Shown here piece after piece: positions 1-6,240 of a stretch of DNA of 8,622 bases (its first letter is position 1; every line of letters begins with the position of its first letter). The notes beneath the pieces are model-generated. The model searched no databases and had not been told where the DNA came from. It saw only the letters and a program-made list of their open reading frames with translations. The position numbers and the translations under genes were made by a program. The stretch comes from Acidobacteriota bacterium (GTDB lineage Bacteria > Acidobacteriota > Vicinamibacteria > Vicinamibacterales > 2-12-FULL-66-21). The stretch is taken from contig JABFWM010000161.1 in the NCBI GenBank assembly GCA_013362195.1, positions 1 through 8,622 on the forward strand, written 5' to 3'.

Positions 1-1337
1 GCTGCGAGACGACGCTGCGGGGCGGCTGCTATGCGTCGACGAATTACGGCGGCCAGGCCGTCATCGAAACGCGCGCGAGCAGCGATGTCAGCTACGTGCG
101 CCGCGGCCTGCTCAAGTTCGATACCAACAACACGATTGCCGCCGGCGCGACCATCGCCTCGGCGTATCTGACGATCACGGTCGCGGGCGGCAACAGCGAA
201 ACGCGCCAGCTCTCGGCCTATCACGTGACCGCTTCGTACGACGAGGGGACGGCCACGTGGAACCGCCGCACCTCGAGCACCGCCTGGTCGCAGCCGGGCG
301 GGGATCGCGGCGCCCGCTATGACGTCCGGCCGATCACCGGCACGGCGGGGTCGAAGGTGACGTTCGACGTCACCGCGCTGGTGCAGGCCGTCGTCCGCGG
401 CGACTTCGGCAGCTCGCGCTACACGCGTCTCCTGCTCGTCGACGAGGGCGCCTCGAGCCAGGGGTCCTACAAGCAGATTTACTCCGACAACGCCGCGGAC
501 ATCACGCTGCGGCCGACGCTCGTCGTCAAGACCGGCACCGCGACGACGGTGAGCACCCCGCCGCCGACCACCACGATCACTTCCAGCACGCTGCGGGTGC
601 TGCAGTGGAACACCCACCACGGTGGCTACGGCACCGACAACAAGTACGACCCGGATCGTCTCGCGAGCTGGATCGTGCGCATGAAGCCAGACGTCGTGAT
701 GCTGAACGAAATCGAGAAGTACACGGGCTGGGGCAACCAGAATCAGCCCGAGGTCTACCGGAACCTGCTGCAGTCGAAGACCGGCAAGACCTGGTACTAC
801 GTGTTTGCGCAGGAGTTCGGCGACTGGAGCTCGAACGGCAAAGGCAACCTGATTCTCGCGACCGCGCCGTTCAGCTCCACCGATCGCTACGAGCTGGTGC
901 GCAACGGCGACCGCAGCGTCGCGGAAGCGGTCCTCACCTGGAACGGCCGCCGGATCACGTTCATCCTCACGCACCTGGACCCGGACTCGCAGTCGCTGCG
1001 TCTCGCGCAGGCCACGGAAGTGACCACGTGGGCGGCGCCGGAGCCGGAGAACAAGATTCTGACCGGCGACATGAACGCGTGGCCGGATCAGACGTCGATC
1101 GCCCAGTACAACAAGTACTTCTACGACTCGTGGAGCGTTGCCGCCGCGAAGGGGACCGCAGTCGCCTTTTCCGGCAACAACGGCGAAACGAAGAAGGGAC
1201 GCATCGACTACATCTTCTACTCGAAGGGATGCTCGAACCTCGTTGTGAAGTCATCACAGGTCTACGACACGCGTGACGCCAGCGGCGTCATGCCGAGTGA
1301 TCACCGTCCGGTGCTCACCACGTTCGAAGTGCGCTAA
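1..1337 (+). CDS. Exported DNRLRE-module / endonuclease-exonuclease-phosphatase (EEP) family protein, copy 1 (5' truncated)
   Basis: The gene is cut by the left edge. The frame is open from position 3 and runs to TAA at 1335-1337. The GTG at 96 is internal, because the codons before it align with residues about 30-58 of the downstream paralog. The N-terminal part (to about 530) is a beta-rich DNRLRE-type module with the typical pattern R-R-G-L-L-K-F-D. A short Thr/Pro linker follows (about 535-585). The C-terminal EEP domain carries the full metal and catalytic set: QWNTHH (about 602), NEIEK (about 704), THLDP (about 969), GDMNAWPD (about 1065), RIDYIF (about 1201) and SDHRPV (about 1294). 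The family cleaves phosphodiester or phosphomonoester bonds in a metal-dependent way. An extracellular nuclease is most likely, but a phosphatase or phospholipase role is not excluded. Export is inferred from the complete copy, since this signal peptide lies outside the window. Confidence 0.88.
   Translation, partial: CETTLRGGCYASTNYGGQAVIETRASSDVSYVRRGLLKFDTNNTIAAGATIASAYLTITVAGGNSETRQLSAYHVTASYDEGTATWNRRTSSTAWSQPGGDRGARYDVRPITGTAGSKVTFDVTALVQAVVRGDFGSSRYTRLLLVDEGASSQGSYKQIYSDNAADITLRPTLVVKTGTATTVSTPPPTTTITSSTLRVLQWNTHHGGYGTDNKYDPDRLASWIVRMKPDVVMLNEIEKYTGWGNQNQPEVYRNLLQSKTGKTWYYVFAQEFGDWSSNGKGNLILATAPFSSTDRYELVRNGDRSVAEAVLTWNGRRITFILTHLDPDSQSLRLAQATEVTTWAAPEPENKILTGDMNAWPDQTSIAQYNKYFYDSWSVAAAKGTAVAFSGNNGETKKGRIDYIFYSKGCSNLVVKSSQVYDTRDASGVMPSDHRPVLTTFEVR
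721..758 (+). repeat. 38-bp exact direct repeat, first copy (within EEP gene 1)
   Basis: This stretch is identical base for base to 2296-2333 in the next gene, at a spacing of 1575 bp. It encodes the T-G-W-G-N-Q-N-Q-P-E-V-Y segment just after the metal-binding glutamate. It is the longest identical tract I noticed between the two copies. Its existence follows from gene duplication and protein conservation rather than from a mobile repeat. Confidence 0.85.
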
Positions 1338-1373
1338 CCGTTCGTCTTTGTTGACCGTGCGTCCAGCCGCGCA

Positions 1374-1389
1374 GCCCGGGCCTCCGGGC
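1374..1389 (+). other. Short GC hairpin in the spacer between the two EEP genes
   Basis: GCCCGG (1374-1379) pairs with CCGGGC (1384-1389) around a 4-nt loop, inside the 87-bp spacer 1338-1424. There is no T-tract after it, so it is not a convincing intrinsic terminator. It may merely reflect GC-rich sequence, or it may modestly separate expression of the two paralogs. I see no credible promoter in the spacer: a TTGACC at 1354-1359 has no matching -10 element at normal distance. Confidence 0.25.
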
Positions 1390-1410
1390 CGCGCCGCCGG
1401 CGCCCGTCCC

Positions 1411-1416
1411 GGAGGT
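1411..1416 (+). promoter_or_regulatory. Ribosome binding site of EEP gene 2
   Basis: GGAGGT lies 8 nt before the ATG at 1425. This is a near-consensus Shine-Dalgarno sequence. Together with the signal peptide that begins at this ATG, it fixes the start of the gene. Confidence 0.85.
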
Positions 1417-1424
1417 ACATCGAA

Positions 1425-2912
1425 ATGCGACACGCTGCAGTTGCCCTTGCAGCCCTTCTTGCGACCGCACCCGCGGCCACTGCCCAGACCGTCACCATCC
1501 GCGCCACCAAGGACGCGACCGTTCGCGGCGGCAGCTACGCCGGCACGAACTTCGGTGACGAGCCCATCCTCGAAACGCGCCAGAGCGGCGACTCGACCTA
1601 CGACCGTCGCGCCGTCCTGACGTTCGACACCGAGACCACGGTTGCCGACAACGCGAAGATCGCGTCGGCGACGCTGGTCCTCACGGTCAAGGGGGGGAAC
1701 TCGGAAGCGCGCCGGCTGGCGGCGTGCCTGGTGCCGAGATCGTTCGACGAGTCGAGCGTCACCTGGAGGCGGCGCAACTCGTCGTCGTACTGGCAGAACA
1801 ACGGCGTGGACATCGTCGACGGCAGCTGCTCGGAAGCATCCGTCACGGCGAGCCAGGGCTCGAAGGTGAGCTTCGACGTCACGTCGCAGGTGCAGAAGGT
1901 CATCAACGGCAGTCTGGGGCCGCGCTACGCGCGGTTCCTCGTGGGCGACCCGGGCGGCAGCAGCCGCGGGTCGTACAAGCAGTACTACTCCAGTAACGAT
2001 CCCAGTTCGGCCGTGCGGCCGGCGCTGATCGTCACGGTCGGCGCGGCGCCGAGCACGACGCCGCCGCCGCCCGTCTCGGACACGGCTCCCCCGTCGCCGT
2101 CGGTCCCGACGCCGCCGGTCCCGGCGCCGCCGGTCTCCCCGCCATCGGACTCGGACGCCAGGACGCTGCGCGTGCTGCAGTGGAACACCCATCACGGAGG
2201 CTTCGGCAGCGACGGCCGCTACGATCCGAACCGCCTCGCGAGCTGGATCGTGAAGATGAACCCTGACGTCGTGATGCTCAACGAGGTCGAGAAGAACACG
2301 GGCTGGGGCAACCAGAATCAGCCCGAGGTCTACAAGAACCTGCTGGAGGACAAGACCGGCAGGACCTGGTACTACGTGTTCGCGCAGGAATACGGGAACT
2401 GGTCGTCGAACGGCAAGGGCAACCTGATTCTATCGAGAGTGCCGTTCACGCACGTCGACCGCTACGAGCTGATGCACAACGGCGATCGCAGCGCCGCCCA
2501 GGCGGTGATCTCGTGGAACGGCCGCGACATCACGCTGGTGGTGACCCACCTCGATCCGGAGTCGCACTCGCTCCGCCTGAGGCAGGCCACGGAAGTGACG
2601 AACTGGCTGTCGGCGGAACCGGAAAACAAGATCCTGACCGGCGACATGAACGCGTGGCCCGACCAGTCGTCGATCGAACAGCTCACTAAGTACTTCTACG
2701 ATTCGTGGACGGTCGCAGAGTCGAAGGGCACGGCCTATTCGTACTCCGGCAACGATGGCGAGACCAAGAAGGGCCGCATCGACTACATCTTCTACTCGCG
2801 GCGGAGCTCAGGGCTGAGCGTGAAGTCGTCGCAGGTCCTTGACACCCGCGATTCGCGGGGCGTCAAGCCGTCGGATCACCGTCCGGTGCTCACGACGTTC
2901 TACGTGCAGTAG
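1425..2912 (+). CDS. Exported DNRLRE-module / EEP (DNase I-like) family protein, copy 2, complete
   Basis: The protein has 495 residues. Residues 1-20 form a classical signal peptide: Arg-His, an Ala/Leu-rich core, then Ala-Thr-Ala before Gln21 as a likely signal peptidase I site. Residues about 22-205 are a DNRLRE-type beta module (CBM-like) with D-R-R-A-V-L-T-F-D near 60-68. Residues about 206-245 are a Pro/Ser/Thr linker. Residues about 247-495 are the EEP domain with all expected residues: N254 in QWNTHH, E287 in NEVEK, H375 in THLDP, D407 and N409 in GDMNAWPD, D453 in RIDYIF, and D484/H485 in SDHRPV. The intact active site argues for a functional secreted metal-dependent phosphodiesterase, plausibly a DNase tethered to glycans by the N-terminal module. 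It follows its paralog by 87 bp and converges with the polysaccharide operon. Two cysteines (C101, C135) could form a disulfide that copy 1 lacks. The substrate is unknown. Confidence 0.92.
   Translation: MRHAAVALAALLATAPAATAQTVTIRATKDATVRGGSYAGTNFGDEPILETRQSGDSTYDRRAVLTFDTETTVADNAKIASATLVLTVKGGNSEARRLAACLVPRSFDESSVTWRRRNSSSYWQNNGVDIVDGSCSEASVTASQGSKVSFDVTSQVQKVINGSLGPRYARFLVGDPGGSSRGSYKQYYSSNDPSSAVRPALIVTVGAAPSTTPPPPVSDTAPPSPSVPTPPVPAPPVSPPSDSDARTLRVLQWNTHHGGFGSDGRYDPNRLASWIVKMNPDVVMLNEVEKNTGWGNQNQPEVYKNLLEDKTGRTWYYVFAQEYGNWSSNGKGNLILSRVPFTHVDRYELMHNGDRSAAQAVISWNGRDITLVVTHLDPESHSLRLRQATEVTNWLSAEPENKILTGDMNAWPDQSSIEQLTKYFYDSWTVAESKGTAYSYSGNDGETKKGRIDYIFYSRRSSGLSVKSSQVLDTRDSRGVKPSDHRPVLTTFYVQ
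2296..2333 (+). repeat. 38-bp exact direct repeat, second copy (within EEP gene 2)
   Basis: This stretch is identical to 721-758. The flanking bases differ on both sides (t versus a before, c versus a after), so the identity is bounded. Recombination between the copies would delete 1575 bp and leave one in-frame hybrid gene, because the repeats lie in the same frame and at equivalent codons. Confidence 0.85.
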
Positions 2913-2930
2913 CCCGCCTGACGCAATGAG

Positions 2931-2954
2931 AGGTGCGCTCCTCGCGGGCGCACC
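2931..2954 (+). other. Minor inverted repeat between the convergent genes
   Basis: GGTGCGC (2932-2938) pairs with GCGCACC (2948-2954) around a 9-nt loop, 19 nt after the EEP stop. It has no T-tract. It could act as an auxiliary RNA 3'-end structure but is weaker than the neighbouring stem at 2973-3012. Confidence 0.3.
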
Positions 2955-2970
2955 CCTCGATCGGCTGCAA

Positions 2971-3017
2971 AGGCCGGCGCGCTACGCGGCAACCGCCGTG
3001 GAGCGCGCCGGCTTGTT
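2971..3017. terminator. Candidate bidirectional terminator at the convergence point
   Basis: There is an 11-bp perfect inverted repeat, left arm 2973-2983 (GCCGGCGCGCT) and right arm 3002-3012 (AGCGCGCCGGC), extended by a G:U wobble and an A:T pair (2971-2972 with 3013-3014). The 18-nt loop contains an inner 4-bp stem, GCGG/CCGC (2986-2989, 2993-2996). On the + strand the stem is followed by TTGTT. On the - strand it is followed by a short TTT run. The T-tracts are short, so the intrinsic-terminator call is moderate, but the position between two convergent transcription units is right. The left arm covers the stop codon of the minus-strand GT2 gene. Confidence 0.55.
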
Positions 3018-4007
3018 CGTGCGCCCCCGCATGCGCCGCTCGATCTGGCGGGCATAGAAGTACCCGGCAAAGTACGCCACCATCATTTCGTGCCGGAAGG
3101 CGTCGGCGTGGCGCCGCGCCAGCCGATGGCGGACCCAGGCGATCGCGTCGCGCACGACCGTGCCGTACATGTAGCGCGGGACGCGGAACAGGTGCGGGGT
3201 GACCGAGAGATCCACGCCCGTGTCGGTGATCCGCTGCATGCGTTCGAGCGCGGCGCGCGACACACCCTTCCCGAACCACCACCGACGGAAATACTCCGGC
3301 GTCAGCCGCTTCGCCGGAATGTGATGGTCGACGGTCATCGCGGGCAGATATATCCCGCGCAGTCCGGCCGCGCGCGCGCGGAGCAGCAGTTCGGGCACTT
3401 CCTGGCCGAGCACGAGGCGGCCCCCGGTGCGCCCGAGGTCCGGGCGGAAGCCGCCCACGCGCGCGAACAGCGAGCGCCGCGCCGCCATGTTGGCGCCGAG
3501 CGGCACCTTGCGGCCCTCCTCGTACACGAACGGCGTCGAGCCGTGATCCTGGATGGCAATCGTGCCCCACAGGTCGCCGCGCGAGAGATCGAGCCAGCGC
3601 GGCGGCGGCACTTCCCAGATCGGCCGAACCGGGCCGCCGGTATAGGCCATCGATTCGTCCGGGCCGAGCAGCGGCCCGCAGGCGGCGTCGAGCCATCCGT
3701 CCGCGACCCGCACGTCGTCATCCGTAAACGCCAGGACGGCGCCGGCGGCGGCGGCGATGCCGGTGTTGAGCGCGCTCGATCGTCCCTGCTGCCGCTCGAA
3801 CAGATACCGCAGCGGCGCGGGGAATGCCGCGGCGCGACGTTCGACGACGGCGCGCGTCTCGTCGGTGGAATTGTTGTCGACGACAATCAGTTCCCAGCGA
3901 CGCCCGGGCGCGACCGTCATGCGCTGCAGCGACGCGAGCGTTTCGTCGAGCAGGCGCGCCCGGTTGTAGGTGGCGATGAGGACGGTGGCGTCGAGCGCGG
4001 GGGTCAC
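2982..4007 (-). CDS. Family 2 glycosyltransferase (GT2 no. 1; last gene of the operon)
   Basis: The protein has 341 residues, starting at GTG (4007-4005) with GGAGG 9 nt upstream. Its start overlaps the stop of the preceding TagB-like gene by 4 bp (GTGA). The GT-A fold is clear. TVLIATYNR at 8-16 opens the nucleotide-binding strand, VVDNNSTDE lies at 42-50, the DXD metal motif is TDDDV (95-99), and an acceptor-side segment GQEVPELLLRARAAGL lies at 201-216. A conserved DHHIPAKRL follows at 227-235. The C-terminal 60 residues are helical, with an aromatic stretch near 308-320 that may associate with the membrane. It should transfer a sugar from a nucleotide sugar onto a growing glycan, probably at the cytoplasmic membrane face. 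It is paralogous to the GT2 at 5224-6240, with about half the residues identical by eye. The sugar and linkage cannot be predicted. Confidence 0.9.
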   Translation of the reverse strand: MTPALDATVLIATYNRARLLDETLASLQRMTVAPGRRWELIVVDNNSTDETRAVVERRAAAFPAPLRYLFERQQGRSSALNTGIAAAAGAVLAFTDDDVRVADGWLDAACGPLLGPDESMAYTGGPVRPIWEVPPPRWLDLSRGDLWGTIAIQDHGSTPFVYEEGRKVPLGANMAARRSLFARVGGFRPDLGRTGGRLVLGQEVPELLLRARAAGLRGIYLPAMTVDHHIPAKRLTPEYFRRWWFGKGVSRAALERMQRITDTGVDLSVTPHLFRVPRYMYGTVVRDAIAWVRHRLARRHADAFRHEMMVAYFAGYFYARQIERRMRGRTNKPARSTAVAA

Positions 4008-5179
4008 AGGACACCGCCTCCGACCGCGTGCGCGCGTTCCGGAGACTCCAGTTCCGCGGCCGTCGTGCCGTGGAGGAACGGGCGAATCAGCGACAGCGCG
4101 CGGCGCGTGGCGCCGCCAGGGGCATGGAACATCTCGTCGGCAACGTGGCGGCGTTCCTTGGCGAGCCGCTGCGGTTGCCGCAGCGCGTCACGTGCGGCAC
4201 TGGCGAGTGCGTCTGGCATGTTCACGACCACCGCCGCGCGGCGGAGCAGCGCGATCTTGTCGGGATTGATGCGGGCGGCGCGCGGCAGATCCGGCGCATC
4301 GAAGACGAGCAGCGGACGATTCAGCACGAGGTATTCGAAGCCGATCGAGCTGTGATCGGTGACCATCAGGTCGGCCGCCGCGAGCAGCGGCGAGCTGTCG
4401 GCGCCCTCGACGTAGCGGACCTGTCCAGGGCGCTCGAGCGCACGCATCCGCGTCCGCCAGTCGATGCCGCCGTTGTAGCGCGGATCCGGGTCCAGCGAGC
4501 GATCGTGCAGCTTGACGATGACGTTGAGGCCCGCGTCCGCGAGGCTCCGCACGATATCCTCGCCCGCGAGATGCAGCGAGGCGGCCTCGGAGTAGGTCGG
4601 GCCGTAGAGCACGGTCGGCCGGCTCGGATCGAGGCCGAGCGACGAGCGCACCGCCGCGCCGTCCAGCTCGCCGTTGGCGAGCCGATCGAGCTTCGGGTAC
4701 CCGACGAGCACCGCCTGCGCCGCGGTGACGATGCGCGCGTCGAGATACCGCTGCATCCGATCGCGATTGATGAACGCGACGCGATCGTAGTACTCGAATC
4801 CCATCGGCAGGCCGTCAGGCCGGTCCAGATCGTATTTGCCGGCGACGCCGTGGAAGAAGTTGATGCGGTGGGCGCAGCGCCGCAGCCGTGCCGCGGCCCA
4901 GGGATCCGCATTCAGGTAGACGTCGAAGCGGCGCCACTCCACCTCGCGGTGATGAAGGAACGACCCCGCCGGGACGAGCGGCTCGACGCGCTCCGGGTAC
5001 TCGCTCGTGAACCAGACGCGAACGTCGGGCTCCCGCGCCAAGGCGTCGGCGATCGGCCCGAGCACCGCCTGATAGACGGGCGTCCGGTACTCGATCAACA
5101 CGTCGCGCTGCCGCTGAAGGCGGCCGATCGCGTGATCGATGCCATGAATGATCGGGGTGAGACGTCTGACGAATGTCAC
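4004..5179 (-). CDS. CDP-glycerol glycerophosphotransferase-family (TagB/TagF-like) protein, copy A
   Basis: The protein has 391 residues from GTG at 5179-5177. I chose this start because GAGGA lies 7 nt upstream and because its length and N-terminus match the paralog at 7184-8368. The reading frame stays open further upstream, but there it overlaps the preceding GT2 and has no homologous content. Family signatures are FFHGVAGKY (108-116, the HG...K motif), PTVLYGPTYS (188-197), NVIVKLHDRS (219-228) and AADLMVTDHSSIGFE (268-282). These match the Glyphos_transf fold, which moves polyol-phosphate (glycerol- or ribitol-phosphate) from a CDP donor to a membrane-linked acceptor. The length fits single-domain TagB rather than two-domain TagF. 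There is no transmembrane segment, so it is probably a peripheral membrane enzyme. The donor is not known: related enzymes in Gram-negatives build capsule or O-antigen phosphodiesters. Confidence 0.85.
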   Translation of the reverse strand: MTFVRRLTPIIHGIDHAIGRLQRQRDVLIEYRTPVYQAVLGPIADALAREPDVRVWFTSEYPERVEPLVPAGSFLHHREVEWRRFDVYLNADPWAAARLRRCAHRINFFHGVAGKYDLDRPDGLPMGFEYYDRVAFINRDRMQRYLDARIVTAAQAVLVGYPKLDRLANGELDGAAVRSSLGLDPSRPTVLYGPTYSEAASLHLAGEDIVRSLADAGLNVIVKLHDRSLDPDPRYNGGIDWRTRMRALERPGQVRYVEGADSSPLLAAADLMVTDHSSIGFEYLVLNRPLLVFDAPDLPRAARINPDKIALLRRAAVVVNMPDALASAARDALRQPQRLAKERRHVADEMFHAPGGATRRALSLIRPFLHGTTAAELESPERAHAVGGGVL

Positions 5180-5186
5180 CGGCAGA

Positions 5187-5191
5187 TCCTC
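5187..5191 (-). promoter_or_regulatory. Ribosome binding site deciding the start of TagB-like copy A
   Basis: GAGGA on the minus strand lies 7 nt before the GTG at 5179. It sits in the only true gap of the operon (5180-5223, 44 bp). This supports a GTG start over the longer open frame that extends to 5656. Confidence 0.6.
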
Positions 5192-5223
5192 GAGCGCATC
5201 TCCTCGACCCGTTCCCACCGCGG

Positions 5224-6240
5224 CTACAGCCGCGCCACCGTCGACGGGCGCGCCGCGACGCGGGCCGCCCGCGCGCGGACGCCATGCCGGTCCTGCCAGC
5301 GCTGCTTGACGATGCCCGCGAAGAACCAGACCCAGAGTTCCTGCTCGAACGCGGTGACGACGTCGCGACGGAGTGTCGCGCGGACGCAGTCGATCGCGGA
5401 CGCGAGGGCGCGGCGATACAGATACCTGGGCACGCCGAACACGTGCGGCACCGCCGCCGGATCGATCGCAGGCTGCTCCGGTGCCTCCATGTCCAGCCCC
5501 GCCTTCTCGTAGAGCATCGCACGGCTGATGCCGCGCCAGAAGAACCAGCGCCGGAAATACCGTTTGTTCAGGCGCGCGGCAGGAATGATGTGCTGCACGG
5601 CCATGGCTGGCACGTAGAAGCCGCGCAGGCCGGCGGCGCGCGCGCGAATACACCACTCCCGCACTTCCTGGCCGAGCAGCGTGCCCGCCTTCCGGCCGGT
5701 GTGCGGATCGAACATGCCGGCGCGCGCGAACGCCTCACGGCGGAACGCCATGTTGACGCCGAGCGGGACGCGCCGGTTGAACTCGATCGGTTCCGGACCG
5801 TAATCGAGGAGCGCAATCACCGCCCACTGTTTGCCACCGCGGTTGGGGAGCCACGCCGGACGCGGGCCGCCCCAGATCGGCAGCACGCGGCCGCCGACAT
5901 AATCGCACTGCATCCGGTCCAGCCCCTCGGCCGCGCGATCCAGCCAGTCGGGATCGACCCGCACGTCGTCGTCGGTGGTGACGATGATCTCGCCCTGCGC
6001 GAGGCGGATGCCGGCGTTGAGCGCCGGGCTGCGCCCTTGTTCGCGCTCGAACACATAGCGCAGCGGCGCCGGAAACGATGCCGCGGCGGATTCCACGACC
6101 GTGCGCGTGTCGTCCGGCGAGTTGTTATCGACGACGATGACTTCCCACGCGCCCGACGGCCGCAGGCCGGCAAGGCTCGCCAGGGTCTCGCGCACGTCGG
6201 CCGCGCGGTTGTAGGTGGCGATGACGACGGAGTACTTCAT
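5224..6240 (-). CDS. Family 2 glycosyltransferase (GT2 no. 2)
   Basis: The protein has 338 residues, from ATG at 6240-6238 to TAG at 5226-5224. The start overlaps the stop of the preceding GT2 as ATGA and has no clear Shine-Dalgarno sequence, so translational coupling is likely. Motifs are SVVIATYNR (4-12), VIVVDNNSPDDT (34-45), the metal-binding TTDDDV (88-93), GGRVLPIWGG (116-125), GQEVREWCIRARAAGLRGFYVP (190-211) and QHIIPAARL (216-224). The C-terminal tail contains PHVFGVPRYLYRRAL (265-279) and an aromatic WVWFFAG stretch (303-309), both with counterparts in GT2 no. 1. It likely adds a sugar to a lipid-linked glycan in the cytoplasm. The open frame running on to 7227 overlaps the neighbouring GT2 and is a high-GC artefact. 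Donor and acceptor are unknown. Confidence 0.9.
   Translation of the reverse strand: MKYSVVIATYNRAADVRETLASLAGLRPSGAWEVIVVDNNSPDDTRTVVESAAASFPAPLRYVFEREQGRSPALNAGIRLAQGEIIVTTDDDVRVDPDWLDRAAEGLDRMQCDYVGGRVLPIWGGPRPAWLPNRGGKQWAVIALLDYGPEPIEFNRRVPLGVNMAFRREAFARAGMFDPHTGRKAGTLLGQEVREWCIRARAAGLRGFYVPAMAVQHIIPAARLNKRYFRRWFFWRGISRAMLYEKAGLDMEAPEQPAIDPAAVPHVFGVPRYLYRRALASAIDCVRATLRRDVVTAFEQELWVWFFAGIVKQRWQDRHGVRARAARVAARPSTVARL

Noticed and set aside
1354..1359. TTGACC as a -35 element for EEP gene 2
   Set aside because: No -10-like sequence is found at 16-18 bp; the following DNA is nearly pure GC.
1254..2195. 313-codon minus-strand open frame across the EEP gene junction
   Set aside because: It is extremely Arg-rich, antisense to well-supported coding sequence, and has no domain.
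3090..4355. 421-codon open frame on the + strand opposite GT2 no. 1 and TagB-like A
   Set aside because: It is antisense to genes with clear motifs, has Arg/Pro/Ala-rich composition typical of a high-GC shadow frame, and contains no recognisable domain.
5176..5199. Seven-codon leader ORF (ATG at 5199) ending on the GTG start of TagB-like A
   Set aside because: Its only Shine-Dalgarno-like sequence abuts the ATG with no spacing, and the peptide shows no attenuation signature.
4028..5512. 494-codon open frame on the + strand
   Set aside because: It covers the antisense of a TagB-like gene and part of a GT2. Composition and lack of motifs mark it as a shadow.
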